Shown in pieces: positions 1-11,515 of a stretch of 64,000 nt of DNA. Location: contig JAWHQI010000099.1 of the NCBI GenBank assembly GCA_033032865.1, positions 1,745,001-1,809,000 on the forward strand, read 5' to 3'. The position numbers and the translations under genes are program-made. The DNA is from Dactylorhiza incarnata. Lineage: Eukaryota > Streptophyta > Magnoliopsida > Asparagales > Orchidaceae. The notes beneath the pieces were generated by a model, which was not told where the DNA came from, searched no databases, and saw nothing but the letters and a program-made list of their open reading frames with translations. How positions within the stretch are numbered: the first letter of the stretch is position 1; the number at the start of each line of letters is the position of its first letter.

Positions 1-1054
1 GCGAAAGCCAGAACTCGCATTTGCTCAGCTTGGCATACAGCTTGTGTGCTCTCAAGGTAGACATCACCAAACACAAATGTCGAGCATGCTCCTCTTCACT
101 CAAAGAATAGACCAGCACATCATCAATAAAAACCACTACAAACTGGTCTAGATAGTCTCGAAATACCCTGTTCATCAAATCCATAAAAGCAGAGGGCGCA
201 TTCGTCAGCCCAAAAGACATCACCAGGAACTCAAAATGTCCATAATGCGTCCGGAAAGCAGTTCACGGAACATCTGAGTCGAGAATCCTCAACTGGTGAT
301 AACCGGGCCGAAGGTCAATCTTTGATAACACGCAGCTAACCTGCAACTAGTCGAACAAATCATCAATCCGCGATAACGGATACCTGTTTTTGATCGTAAC
401 CTTGTTCAACTCTCTATAATCAATGCATAGCCTCCTCGTCCCATCCTTCTTCTTCACGAACAGAACCGGCGCACCCCAAGGCGACAAACTTGGCCTAATA
501 AAACCAAGCTACAGTAGCTCATCCAACTGAGTCCGCAGCTCCTCCGATTCATGCGGCGCCATACAGTTGGGTGCCTTTGCAATAGGGCGGGTCCCAGGCT
601 CCAAATATATCACAAACTCTACTTCTCGCTCAGGAGGAAGACCAGGAAGGTTGTCGGGAAAAACGTCTGGGTACTCCCACACCACAGGAATGTCTTTAAC
701 ACAAGGCGACGACGCGCAAGCCGCAAGCAGAACTGAGACAAAACAGACACGACATTCAAACTCCGCCAAGGCCTGGGCACAGACCACCGACATAACTGAG
801 GAACTTTGACGCGGGAAGCCAAACACGCTCCTGGGCTGGCCATCTTCCATCAGGAAATCCAGACGCTTATCCCTGCACTGGATCACGGCGTCGTAACGGG
901 CTAGCCAATCCATGCCCAAGATCACGTCAAAATCCTCCAAATCGATCACCTTCAAGTCAGCATAGGCCAAAACTCCCTCCAAAACGATCGTGCACTGCCT
1001 CATGCACAGATTTGACACCACAGAATCTCCGGACGTGTACTTGACACAAAATGG
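1..1054 (-). pseudogene. Ty3/gypsy (Tekay/Del-like) pol fragment: protease end and reverse transcriptase
   Basis: Read on the minus strand, the sequence runs from the end of a retropepsin domain (motif FDVILGMDWLARYDAVIQC near 960-870) through the protease-RT linker (LPGLPPEREVEF) into reverse transcriptase ([45 protein letters not shown] and the catalytic FIDD near 125). The RT continues off the left edge. In-frame stops interrupt it near 516, 350 and 265. At FDQLQ and DVPRTAF, where the family consensus is clear, the lost codons were CAG and CGA, so both are C-to-T changes. The upstream protease and gag are missing because S1 inserted at 1055. The lineage call rests on motif resemblance only. 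Confidence 0.85.
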
Positions 1055-2473
1055 TGTTGGAACATGGTCTTCCGCATCTCCTAGGTTTGAGAATAAAAAA
1101 ACCTATGTGTATTTGATCCTGTGTGTTTAAGTGTGCAGGATAACAAAGTCCACATGACTCAAGGATTACATAAGAAGGTTGCCCCCAAGTTTGAGCCATC
1201 AAATCCAACACTCCCACTAGCGCCGGCAATAGCACCTAGAGCCTGGTGCTAGAGCTAAGGAACCACTGAGAATGGATACTGGGTTTGACGAAATTGATCT
1301 TGTGTTCGACGATCTTGCGTTCGACGAATTTCTGATCGACGAATATTGAAGCCCGCTCGACGAACTCCGGTCGACGAAATTGAGTTCGACGAATGTTGAA
1401 GCATGATCGACGAATTGAGTTCGATGAAATTTCGCACGGCAAACTGTAAGCTGCGCTCGACGAAATGCTCATCACTGCGTTCGACGAAAATTCGATCGAC
1501 GAAAAGAATGCTTAAGCGCAATTCTGGGAGCACATATAGAAGGAGATAGTGCCTGGCGGTATCCGATAGCGCAGGCGGTAGCGCGGAACACAGAAGGCAA
1601 GGGAGAAATGTTTCCTCGGATTGAAGATTCTGTCGCGCAGAATATGTCCTAAAATGGTATAGCGCCGGTGGTAGCACTAGCGCTAAGGCTATAAAATGGA
1701 CCCCTTGGCTCCGTCTTCCTCATCCTCTTCAGATCCAAAATTCCAGAGCTTCGTGCCACAGTATAGAGAGGAAGGTTCAGAGAGATACTCCCACAAATCC
1801 ATAAAGGCTTAAGGAGATCCGTGGAGAAGATTTCAACACGCGTCATCATCGTGACGAAAGACTGCATCGACTACGATCATACTCTGCGGGCCTTCGTCCA
1901 CTTCTCCAAGAGATCCATATAGGGAGTTTTATATTGTTGTTATTTCATTTATCCATCTCTTTTTTAAATCGTGTAGTAAATTCACCTCGTGTTGGCGACT
2001 AGGTCTGGGTAGGACTTAGGGAAGAAATTTGCCTCGTGTTGGCGACTAGGTCTAGGGTGTAGGTCTAGGGGGGCTCGAGGCCATATCCGGGGAAGGGTTG
2101 GCTAGAGCGGCTTGAGGCCGTATCCGGGGAAGGATCGGCTAAAGCCAACCGGTTCGTGGGGATACGAGTCGGTATAGAAAAAAAAAGAGTCTTTCATATT
2201 TCGCTTTGATTTCTAGCGTCATTGAAATCAAAATTTTGTAATCAATTTTATAAATAATAATCATGTCTCTCTTTGTGAAATAAAATTGATTTGTTCTTCA
2301 TTTCTCTAAATTGTTTATTATCCTCTCCTTTATTATACAACAATTTAGATCTTTAAACAAAATCACTATTTTGATCTCTTATCATAAGCAAGTATTTCAA
2401 AATATAATATAAGCTTTTAAAACCCTTATTCACCCCCCCCCCCCCCCCTCTAAGGGCGCCTACCGATCCAACA
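1055..2473 (+). repeat. LTR of Sirevirus-type copia element S1
   Basis: The ends are TGTTGGA and TCCAACA, a perfect 7-bp inverted terminal repeat with canonical TG...CA. The 3' end has the motif TTCA, a 16-base C tract (about 2433-2448) and TCTAAGGGCGCC, a signature shared by the other Sirevirus-type LTRs in this window. A methionine-tRNA-type primer-binding site follows. An inverted, partial copy of the same family lies at 57334-57930. The AATGG before 1055 would be the target duplication, but the right end of the element is not in place to confirm it. Confidence 0.85.
1265..1510 (+). repeat. TTCGACGAA palindromic motif cluster in S1 LTR
   Basis: About a dozen copies of TCGACGAA or TTCGACGAA, often as the odd palindrome GTTCGACGAAC or a decayed form, are spaced 15-30 bp apart. 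The same word recurs in several unrelated LTRs further right. Confidence 0.8.
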
Positions 2474-2475
2474 AG

Positions 2476-2487
2476 TGGTATCAGAGG
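2476..2487 (+). other. Primer-binding site of S1
   Basis: TGGTATCAGAGG begins two bases after the LTR end and matches the 3' end of initiator-methionine tRNA, the usual primer of copia elements. Confidence 0.85.
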
Positions 2488-2522
2488 TAGGTTATTCCAA
2501 ATCGGCTTAACACCCGGGAATA

Positions 2523-4040
2523 ATGGCATCTCATGATCTCGCTTCTACTAGTGGGGCAAATAAAAATCACTAGCACCACCTTTATTTAAAGGGACAAATT
2601 ATAAAGGGTGGAAATTTTTAATGGAAAGGTTTATTAAAACATAAGATATCGAAGCATGGAATCTAGTTATAGTAAGACCAGCGGATGAATCAAATAAAAA
2701 GGAACGTCATCTAAATGCAAAAGCCAAACACTATTTATTTTGTGGTCTATCAAATGAAGTTTTCAAATTAATATATTGTTTTTTAGTGCATACAAAGTAT
2801 GAAAATTTCTTGAAGAAATGTATGATCTTCCTCTCGCAGGTATGGAACAAACACAGAAGGAGAAGGACATACAAGCATCCACCAATATTCAAGAAGATCT
2901 CTCTCATAGCAAAACCATGGAGATCATGGAAATCAACTTAGAAAAAGAGAGCAATACATCAAGAGGAAAAGAAGATGAAAATTCATCTATGATGGAGGAA
3001 AGCCTAAAAAATGACAAAGGAACTTCATGCTCAAATCTCACAGCATCCAAAAGCACTGTAAAAGGAAATCAAATCATCGTATTGTTTGCAATTCTATTTC
3101 TACTTTACAATTGCTACAAATTACAAAGCGCAAAATTAAGAAATTAAAAAATGCGAATTGCAAATTGCGTTTAGAAAATAAAAATTTAAAAGCAAAAGTT
3201 AAAGTAGAATCAAAATCTGATTTATCTAGCTTTACTCATGTCACTTCAATTGAAAATACAAAACCTTGTTTTGATTATAATGATATTAAAGAAAAATATA
3301 AGGAACTTGAAAAAGAAATTATTTTTGTAAAAGAAATTAATAAAAAATTATCTTTAGAAAATTCATCTTCGAAAAAAGATTGTGCTACGTGCCAAAATTA
3401 TAAAATTGAAATCAAGGAGATGGATGAAACATTTGAGGAATTTAGAAATGACTATTAAAATCATATTGATTCAATTGTTTCTACTCTTAAAAATAGCACA
3501 ATTGCTTATAATAAAGCTAGACATAATTTAAAGATTAAAAATAATGAATTAAAAACTAAAATTAACTTGCTTTAGGAAATCATAAAGAAAAATTCTCAAA
3601 ACATACATTCTCAATTTAATGCAAAATCCAAAAGCAAGTTGAATATGATTTCTCAAAAGTTGAATAAGCCAAACAATGAAAATAAAAAACTTCAAGAGAT
3701 TGAAAATGAAATTCCTAAATACAATCATCACTATCATTTACAACATCAATCTTCTCCCAATGTAAAATTAAATGTTCACAAATTTCCTATGAAAAATACT
3801 TTCAATAATCATTACAACCATAATCATCAATATAAAGATTATCACAATGGAAATTTCACATATAAGAATAACACTAAACCAAAGTTTGAATGGAGGCCCA
3901 AAACTAAAAATGAAACATTAACTTCACATGAAAGGACTCATTCATCACTAACTACCCACAAACCTACACGTTATATTTGGGTACCCAAAGAAACCACCAC
4001 ACTTGATCCCCTTTGGATACCTAAATCTCTTATTCATTAG
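2523..4040 (+). pseudogene. Decayed Sirevirus-type gag of S1
   Basis: The ATG at 2523 opens a copia gag-like N-terminus (KGTNYKGWKFLMERFIKT), soon broken by stops and a shift. From about 3130 the frame is a lysine-rich coiled coil (LENKNLKAKVKVESKS, then ELEKEIIFVKEINKKLSLEN), ending near 4038 with an RYIWVPKETTT segment typical of Sirevirus gag C-termini. The CCHC knuckle expected in the middle is missing, so part of gag has been deleted. No protease, integrase or RT follows. The product would be the capsid protein, but no intact frame survives. Confidence 0.7.
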
Positions 4041-5101
4041 TATCCAATCATTTGCATGAAGTAGAAATCAACTCAAAATAAAATATCAATTCTCTACTTC
4101 ATGATATGCTTAATTTCCTTTTTGTTTTTGCTTTTTATTTTTGTTGAACCATCATGACATGATCATTTTATATAACTTGTGATATGACTCTCTCATATTA
4201 AACCAAAATTCATAAATAAATCAAATTGAACTAAGTTGACTAAAAAGTCATGTCATTTTTTTTCGAGTGATCTACTTATCTTTTTTCTTTTTATCCTTCT
4301 AAATCCATTTCCTAAAAGTCATATAAAATTTGAAAAACTAAATTTGTCATATGATATTTTTAAGACTAAATGAAATAAGTGTCATAATGGATTTAAAAGG
4401 TATTTTAGGGGTATTAGGCTAAATTTATAAAATGCGCAAGTTTTGCTTAGGTAGTTAATATAATTGCGTCATTTTCAATTACCCCAAGTATGTTTAATCA
4501 TAATCATGTCAAATCAAAATTAAAAAATTGCATGAATATTACTTCACTTATTTATGATCATTCACTCATTCAAATGTTGTGCAAAACTCAAGAATTAAGG
4601 TCTAATGAATATGGAGCTTTAATGAATGTGAAACTCATGTACTAAAATTTTAACTTCCGTAACTTTTCGTGATTTCTTCTCGTCTCTTCACTTCATTAGA
4701 CTGGCCTTACATTGCACAAACATAATTAAGAAAAATCAGAAGCAAAATCGAAGAAAATCTAGGCTATATGATCAAAATAAGCACTCTTTGTGAGCTAACG
4801 CAGGCGCTAGGACCTAACGCCGGCGCTAGCTCAAGTGTCTGATTTTCTGTAATTTTAAAATTCAGAAAAATCACTAAAAATATATTATTTTATATGTACT
4901 ACTCATTTTTGCATCTATGCATATAATTGATTTTTGAAAAATTAAAAATATAAAATTACAGAAGCCAAATTACAAAAAAAAAAAATTATTATTTGTTTGA
5001 TTTCTATTCCTATATGCAAAAATCAAATACAAAAATACAAAACAAAAACAAGTGTGAACAAGTATTTCTTTTTGAACTTACATTGTCTACTTACATGTAT
5101 C
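4041..5101 (+). other. AT-rich stretch without a recognisable gene
   Basis: This is low-complexity AT-rich sequence with poly-A/T runs and no frame of note. A GC-rich island at about 4797-4832 contains the near-palindromes AACGCAGGCGCTAG and AACGCCGGCGCTAG. Similar GCGCTAG words occur in the S1 LTR near 1215-1260 and 1660-1690, so this may be S1 internal DNA. Confidence 0.5.
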
Positions 5102-5210
5102 TTGCGAAAGGGAGATTTGGGCTATCATCCCATCGCATCTCCTAGTACCGGGCGAACCCCTCACAAGGTAGTCCTCGGGAAGTCCAAGATCAATCTTATG
5201 AGTTCAAACT
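5102..5210 (+). repeat. Fragment resembling the long gypsy LTRs
   Basis: The segment with CTTGCGAAAGGGAG, CTCCTAGTACCGGGCGAAC and TCCTCGGGAAGTCCAAGATC aligns by eye with 38317-38420 of LTR A and with about 61660-61745 of LTR B. It is probably a remnant of a third copy, cut by the Tat insertion at 5258. Confidence 0.6.
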
Positions 5211-5391
5211 TTAAATCAAAATTATTCTTCAAAATATCAAAAATACTGTATGGACTTTGTACAACCCCGATGTTCGCCAGGAAGAGTCGGACGGCTCACA
5301 CCCAAGAAAGCGAGCCAAGATGGGCGAACCCCGGTGAGGCGAGCCAAGGAAAGGTGGGAGACTCTACAAGCGAACGAGCCGGGACTGGCGA

Positions 5392-5507
5392 GCCCGCGTA
5401 GAGTATGTGCGGATAGCAATTCTGGGGCTCGCCGAGGTAAGACAAGCTAGCCCGCGTAGAGTATGTGCGGATAGCAATTCTGGGGTTCGCCGAGGTAGTG
5501 CCGGCGA
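5392..5507 (+). repeat. 58-bp tandem duplication in Tat LTR
   Basis: Two 58-bp units begin at 5392 and 5450 with GCCCGCGTAGAGTATGTGCG. The same two units are present in the 3' LTR (19218 and 19276), so the duplication predates insertion. Confidence 0.9.
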
Positions 5508-5570
5508 GCCCGCCCAAAGAAGGCATGGCTAACCTAGGAGTTCGCGAGCTCCGCTCGCAGGGAAGGTGCA

Positions 5571-5616
5571 AGGGCGAGCCGGTTCGCCCAGCAAGGGCGA
5601 GCCGGTTCGCCCAGCA
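5571..5616 (+). repeat. 23-bp tandem repeat differing between the Tat LTRs
   Basis: The unit AGGGCGAGCCGGTTCGCCCA plus GCA is present twice here but once in the 3' LTR (about 19397-19419). It contains the hairpin arms GGGCGA and TCGCCC. The copy number changed after insertion. Confidence 0.85.
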
Positions 5617-5757
5617 AGGGCTTGTAGAGAAATTCCCGGTGGTCTGCGGCTAGCTCCTCTGAACAGCGGGGTTTGGCTGTTAGCAGACCAATCCGGTGTG
5701 CGGATTGTAAGAATGGACAGCGGGATTTGGCTATTGACAGACCACAAAACTAAAATC

Positions 5758-5766
5758 TATAAATAG
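5758..5766 (+). promoter_or_regulatory. TATA box of Tat 5' LTR
   Basis: TATAAATAG sits in AT-rich context about 300 bp before the LTR end and is conserved at 19561 in the 3' LTR. Confidence 0.8.
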
Positions 5767-6069
5767 ACCATAAAGGGCACCTTGGAGGGGACCGATTCGA
5801 AATCTTTGAGCCTTCTTCTCTCCTTAGGTCGCTTTGGTTTGGGCTCTCTAGCTCTCCAAGGTGCCCAAGTCTTAGCTTTGGCTTGGGAGGGGAAGCGCTC
5901 AACGATCTTCCGGGTTAGTGGAGGGACCTCCTCGCTAAGACTAGGGTCTCTGTTCTTTGTCCGAGTTATCTGCCCACCTCTTCCGAGGGACCGGTAAGGG
6001 CTAGCTGCCCCTCAACTCGTTGAGGGCCCCCGAGCTCCACAAGAGATCGAGAAATCGGTTTCAACATTT

Positions 6070-6080
6070 TGGTGCGGTGA
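6070..6080 (+). other. Tat primer-binding site
   Basis: TGGTGCGGTGA follows the LTR end after an ACATTT spacer. Tat elements usually have TGGCGCC-type sites here, so this is a diverged version. The exact tRNA is unclear. Confidence 0.55.
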
Positions 6081-6089
6081 GCGTGGAGA

Positions 6090-7860
6090 GTGGCTGGTTC
6101 AAGAAAGTTCCATAGAAGGGTTATGGCGGGAGATGAAGAGCAAGGCGAGGAGTTCGGCGAGACACCTCAGGTGGCGATGGCCAGGATGCTCGCAGATTTC
6201 AGAAGGGAGGTTCTCGACACCTTGGGGTTTACGGTCACAGCTCTGCGAAGCGAGTTTGCGACCCCAGCACCTCAGGCGACCCCTCCCCCAACGACGGTCG
6301 GCGAGAAGGCCCCGGGGGGAAGGGATGGAAAGGAAGTTGTCGTTGGGTCAGGGCAGGACAGGGAGGGGCGAGTGTTGTTCGCCAGTCCGGCGAGCCCGAT
6401 GTCGGCGAGCTCCGTGCCGGCGAGCTCCGGGCCGGCGAGCTCAGTGCCGACAAGCTCTGTCCCAGCGATCGCGGCGCAGGCGAGCGCGCGCCAGGAGGAT
6501 ACGGCGACGGCCGGGGTGGTTAAGGCGAGCGCCGCCCTCGCGAGTGCAGTCCCGGCGAGCTCAAGTTTGGCGAGGGAGCTTGGGGGCGAGTGGAGCCAGA
6601 AAGGGTGGCATGAGGGGGAATCCCCTTTTGCGAGCTGGTGCTTTCCGCACCCGTCCCGGGGGGTTCGGGGAGTGGGACCGGGTATACTACAACGGTAGGG
6701 ATGACCCTGTCCAGCACCTGCAGAGTTTTGAAGACTCGGTCTCCATCAGGCCGATGTCAGATGCCTTCAAGTGTCGGCTCTTTGCCATCACCCTCAAGGA
6801 GAAGGCCAGGGACTGGTTCCATCAGCTCCCTGCAGGATCAATCTACGCGTTCGAGGACTTGCGCTGAAGTTTTTTGCTGGGGTTCTCGACCTCAAAAAAG
6901 AGGAAGAAGGACGATGATTCCCTCTTCAAAGTGAAGCAGGAGCCCAGGGAGTCGTTGGCTCAGTATGCGGATCGGTTCCAGGAGGAAGTGCAGCTTACTC
7001 AGGAGATGCCGGGGTTTGCACTCCAACTCGCCTTCACGGTCGGGTTGAAAGAGAGTTTCTTCAAGATGGCGTTGAAGAGGAAGGCCCCCGTCTCCTATGA
7101 AGAGCTGATGGAGAGGGTGGCGGAGGAAGTCGCGAGTGAAGAAGCCAACCCGGAGCTCATCAAGAGGCTAGCAAAGCTCAGTGAGCCGGAGGTGAGGCAG
7201 CAGGAGGTCAGAAGAAGGGAAGAGACCCGGGCCCCGGAGGGGGGATGGAGGCCGCACGGTGGAGGAATGCAAGGGCAGGGAAGGGGTTACAGCCCAGGAA
7301 GGGGTAACAATTTCGGAGGTCAAGGGGGACCCCACCAGTTAGGGTGGAGGCAGGGTCCGATGCAGATGCCTCCCCCACCTCAACAGGCCATGGCAATTGG
7401 CCGGGGAAGAGGAAGAGGAAGGAGAGGCCAGGTGGAAATAGCAGCCGCTAGGAGGAGAAGGAATAGGGTGGCGGAGGCCGAGGCGGGGGAGGTGACGTTG
7501 CCATATTGTATCTTCCATGATGAGGAAGGTCACTCAACGGACACCTGCCCGGAGTTCCTAGAGGTGAAAAGGGGCCGAGTGCCCGCACCGAGACAGCAGG
7601 TGAGAATTAAGGAGGTCGAGCCTCGAAGGGAGGAGGAAGAGAAGTGCGAAGACAGAGTTAATGTGGGGAGTAGAGGAGGGATCGGGGTGATCCATGGGGG
7701 GGTAGGGGTGGAGGCGACCCACAAGGCTAGCCTCCATACCATCTATCGGCGGAGCGTGGCCTCAACATCCACTGCTCCACCCCCAGCAGAAAGGATTACG
7801 TTCTCCCAGAAGGACATGTCAAGCTATGAAGACCCATTTTGCGATGCGCTGGTCATCTAG
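6090..7860 (+). pseudogene. Tat gag
   Basis: The ATG at 6090 starts a frame with a low-complexity Pro/Ala/Ser spacer (repeats of PASSxPASS near 6395-6460). A frameshift near 6640-6665 moves reading to the frame that then holds all downstream domains. In that frame the retrotransposon gag core is clear: DPVQHLQSFED, RLFAITLKEKARDWFHQLP, SLFKVKQEPRESLAQYADRF and LAFTVGLKESFF. A Gly/Arg-rich stretch and a Tat-type zinc motif (CIFHDEEGHSTDTC near 7507-7548) follow. In-frame stops are at 6865 (TGA) and 7858 (TAG). The role would be capsid assembly and RNA binding. Confidence 0.85.
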
Positions 7861-8670
7861 ACCGCCATCGAAAACTTCACCGTCTCACAGATTCTAGTGG
7901 ACAACGGGAGCTCGGTCAACGTCATCTTCAAGAAGGCGTTTGATGAGATGAAGGTGGAGGCCCAGAGGGTGTTGGCCTCGGATGGTCCCTTATTTGGTTT
8001 TTCGGGAGAGAGGAAGGAGGTAGACGGTGGAGTGGGACTCTATGTGACTCTCGGAGGGCAGTCCCGGAATTGCCGCTTCGTGATAGTGGATGCCCCGAGC
8101 AGCTACAGCGCCATCTTCGGGCGGCCTCTCATCAGCGCGTTTCGATGTGTCCCTTCCACCTTCCACCAATGTCTCAAGTTCAATGCAGGAGGAATCCAGA
8201 TCCGGGTCCGGGGAGACCCCAAGGTGGCGAGACAGTGCTACGTGACGGCTGTCAACACCATCACCTGGATGGGAGAAGCGAAGGAATGGGATAGAGTGAT
8301 GGAGGAGGCGGCCGAAGTCGGAGGTGAGGGGGAAGTCGAGGAGCAGGTGGAAGAAGAAGAAGTCCATGCCCAAGAGGGGGTTGCTGAGGGACCCCGGGCG
8401 GAGGAAGGAGAGGAAGAGGAAAAAGGAGAGAAGACCCCGGTAGGAGGGGCAGAGGAGCTGATGGTGATAGTGGAGGAGGTAGAGGAAGGAACCCAGGCGC
8501 TCGCTTGTGGTGGAGAGGAGGAGAGGGCTTGGGGAGAGCAATCCCGGCTGGAGGCCGTGGACAAGATCGTGGAGCTTGAGGTCACCACCCGGCTAGGGGT
8601 GGTGGAGAAGGTCCGGGTCAGCGGAGAACTCAATCCGGAAGAGCAGGCGGAGATCCTGGCCTGCGTGTAG
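7861..8670 (+). pseudogene. Tat aspartic protease with acidic tail
   Basis: It is in the same frame as gag. The active-site motif is LVDNGSSVNVIF (about 7894-7929), the DNG form usual in Tat proteases, followed by LFGFSGERKEV and YSAIFGRPLISAFRCV. A very acidic Glu-rich linker (about 8280-8530) precedes the RT. The frame ends with TAG at 8668. This domain would cut the Gag-Pol polyprotein. Confidence 0.85.
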
Positions 8671-10151
8671 AAGAATGTGGACGTCTTCGCTTGGAGCGCC
8701 GCGGAGATTCCTGGGATCGATGCGGATGTGGCTTGCCACCGCCTCAACCTCGACCCCGGCGCCCGCCCCATCCGCCAGAAGGGGAGGGCCATCGCCGACA
8801 AGCTAGAGGGGCCCATCCGCGAGGAGGTGGACAAGCTCCTACAGGCAGGCTTTGTATCGGAGATCCACTATCCAGGCTGGGTCTCCAACGTCGTTATGGT
8901 GAAGAAGGGAGGAGGTAAATGGAGGATGTGTATCGACTTTTCTTTACTTAATAAATCATGCCCTATGGATTGTTACCCCCTGCCTAGAATCGACGCGCTG
9001 GTTGACTCAGCCGTCGGTTTTCCTGTGATGTCTTTCTTAGATGCTTTTTCAGGTTACCATCAAATCCGCATGCACCCCCCGGACATCAAAGATGTCTCCT
9101 TCATCACGGGGGATGGATGCTACTGTTATAAGATGATGCCGTTCGGGCTCAAGAATGCAGGTGCCACATACCAAAGGATGATGGACAGAGTCTTCCGCGA
9201 GCAGAAGGGAAGAAACTTGGAGGTTTATGTTGATGACCTCATGGTAAAGAGCTGAGACCTTGGGTCTCACCTCCGAGACCTTGAGGAGAAGTTTGGGACC
9301 CTGCGGCGGTACAAGATGAAACTCAATCCCTTGAAGTGTGTCTTTGGGGCAAGCCGAGGAAAGTTCCTAGGCCACTTGTTCACCCCCGCGGGAGTGGAGC
9401 CTAACCCGAACAAGGTTAAGGCGGTAATGGAGTTGGGGTCGCCGAGGAATCCGAAGGAGGTTCAGAGCCTTACAGGGAAGTTGGTTGGGCTCAGCAGGTT
9501 CCTCTCCAAGGCGGGAGAAAAGTGTGCACCTTTCTTCAAGGTGCTACGGGGCAACAAGAAGTTTGAATGGACCCCAGAGTGCGAGGAGGCCTTCCAGGCT
9601 CTGAAAGAATAACTCACCCAGACCCCTCTGCTCCAGGGGCCGAGGCTAGGAGAAGACCTATTCCTGTACCTGGGGGTAGGGTCCGAAGCAGTAAGTTTCG
9701 TGTTGATCCAGGAGGAGGGGAAGAAACAGTTCCCTATCTACTACGTCAGCCGAGTGCTGAGGAAGGCGGAGCTCCGGTACCCGATTCTGGAAAAGTTAGC
9801 CTTCGCATTGGTGGTGTCGGCCTGGAGGCTCCGGCCTTACTTCCAAGCCCATTCAATCAAGGTAGTGACGGACCACCCGCTCCGTAAAATCATGGAAGGG
9901 GTGGAGCACTCGGGAAGGTTGGCAAAGTTGTCCGTGGAGTTAAGTGAATTCAATGTCACGTTCGTGCCCAGGACGTCCATCAGGGGTCAGGCGGTGGCAG
10001 ACTTCATGGCCGACTATGCGGCCGAAGTGGGGGAGCACGAGCCACCTCCTCCAGAGGCATGGAAGATGTTGGTGGACGGAGCATCGGGAAAGTACTCCTA
10101 TGGAGGGGGGATAGTCCTGGTGAGTCCCCAGGGGACCCAGATTGAGCAAGC
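8671..10151 (+). pseudogene. Tat reverse transcriptase and RNase H (interrupted)
   Basis: It continues in the same frame. RT motifs are in order: GWVSNVVMVKKGGGKWRMCI, SCPMDCYPLPRIDALVD, MSFLDAFSGYHQI, MPFGLKNAGATYQRMMD and catalytic YVDDLMVKS (near 9227). After TGA at 9253 come the RT thumb (KCVFGASRGKFLGHLF) and, after TAA at 9610, the RNase H (FPIYYVSRVLRKAELRYP, VVTDHPLRKIM). Reading reaches MLVDGASGKYSYGGGIVLVS, the start of the second, archaeal-type RNase H, and is then cut at 10151 by Z. The missing part resumes at 17210. Confidence 0.9.
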
Positions 10152-10227
10152 TGTTGAAAAAATGATTTCTCTTAACCCCTAGAAATGAGTTAAAGAAGAA
10201 TTCTATGAATGAAAAATAAGGCTAAGT

Positions 10228-10470
10228 AAATATGCATCGAATAGTATTCGACGCGATGTCGAAATGTAGTCGACATTTTCTTCAGATTGAGTCGAAGTAA
10301 CTCTAGGAAGATTTCGACGTATGTGTTGTCGACGTTACTCTGATTTCTAGTCGACGCATCTAATATAGTCGATGCACCGTTGTCGACGCACCTTCCTTAT
10401 TCTCCTCTCGACGTCCAGCCAGGATGAATTCCACGCTTACGTCGAATGGTAATCGACGCACGTCGATTTA
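10228..10470 (+). repeat. CGTCGA/TCGACG palindrome block (Z 5' LTR)
   Basis: GTCGACG and CGTCGA words repeat and pair as hairpins, for example AATCGACG-CA-CGTCGATT near 10450. The matching block in the 3' LTR is at 15957-16195. The two blocks differ by scattered point changes, some of which break a stem. Confidence 0.8.
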
Positions 10471-11118
10471 TGTGACAGATTTAAATATGCGCCAGATCTC
10501 TTTCCTTCTTTCAGTAGATCTGATTTGTATGGAATAATGTTAATATTTTATAGCCGTTCTGAATCATTCTTTCCTTCTATTTGATTCTTGGCTAATCTGA
10601 TTAACTCTACTTTGGATATTATTTGAAATCAGGACTCATTCTTTCCTTCTACAGAAAATGTCATTATGGAAATATTTCTTTCTTTCTATTTGTCTGATTG
10701 CTAATTGATTTTCCTCCTATAGTATTATTTGACTAAAACAGAGCTATAAAAAGAGGAGGTCGGCAGAAAAATGACTGAGTGATCTACCACATACATTTGA
10801 AATAGAGGAAAAGCTCCCAAAAGAATAGAGAGATAAGCTGAGAAAAGTGATAGTGTGCTGCAGAGACAAAGCCTTCATCTTCTCCTTCTTCTTCTGAAGC
10901 CACTCTGCTGCAAATTCTGATAGCTCTCACATAAGAGAGAAAAGCTACAAATCTTCTTCTTCTCTATAGAAGAAAGATTTAATTCACTTCTTGTGTTTCC
11001 AATCTTCTTGCTAGGAAGAAGATTCATTCTTGTTCTTATTTCTTTCTACTTTATTCTTCTTACTTAAAACATTGTAAAAGAGTTTTTAGAATCTCTCTTA
11101 AAAAAAATTCAGTGTACT

Positions 11119-11222
11119 GGTTCTAAGAGTCTCCTTGTCAAAAGACTCAGTTGGTTCTAAGAGTCTCCATGTCAAAAGACTCAGGGTGGTTCTAAGAGTC
11201 TCCTTATCAAAAGACTCAGTAC
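11119..11222 (+). repeat. Three 34-35 bp tandem hairpin units (Z 5' LTR)
   Basis: Units starting at 11119, 11153 and 11188 share GGTTCTAAGAGTCTCC and CAAAAGACTCAG. Each contains inverted arms GAGTCT and AGACTC. The 3' LTR copy is at about 16848-16946. Confidence 0.85.
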
Positions 11223-11486
11223 AAGATAGTGAATTCCTACCAAGGGGGTAGAAGAGTGGACTACCCAAAGTTTGGGGAACCACTATATTTTCTTGTGTTG
11301 TGCTGTGATTTCTTTTCTTGCATTTACTTTATTTACTTGTTTAATTCTTGTTGGTGTGTGGGAAGTTATAATCTGTGATCATACACATATATATATATTA
11401 ACTTTGCACAAAATAATTTTTAATCTCTATTCACCCCCCCCCCCCCCTCTAGAGAATTCTAGTGAGGCAAACTGTGCACTTTCAAT

Positions 11487-11498
11487 TGGTATCAGAGG
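11487..11498 (+). other. Primer-binding site of Z (normal orientation)
   Basis: TGGTATCAGAGG lies just after the 5' LTR. It is followed at once by a second copy of the LTR terminus (AACTGTGCACTTTCA, 11501-11515), which marks the rearrangement junction. Confidence 0.85.
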
Positions 11499-11515
11499 TA
11501 AACTGTGCACTTTCA

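Larger units (their letters stand above)
5258..6063 (+). repeat. Tat 5' LTR
   Basis: It begins TGTACAACCCCGATG and ends ...GGTTTCA just before the primer site, about 806 bp. A TATA box (TATAAATAG, 5758-5766) marks the promoter. The first 495 bp match the truncated 3' LTR at 19084. Transcription would start near 5790 and run into gag. The 3' end at 6063 is inferred from the position of the primer site. Confidence 0.85.
10152..11484 (+). repeat. 5' LTR of Z
   Basis: It starts TGTTGAAAAAATG and ends GTGCACTTTCA. It holds a GTCGACG palindrome block (10228-10470), a three-copy repeat of hairpins (11119-11222), a CTACC/GGTAG hairpin (11237-11251) and a 14-base C tract (11434-11447) followed by TCTAGAG. 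AGCTATAAAAAG near 10743 is the likely TATA region. Confidence 0.9.

Noticed and set aside
7990..8834. Long minus-strand open frames of 183 and 198 codons
   Set aside because: They are shadows of the purine-rich Tat protease-RT frame, which has clear domains on the plus strand.
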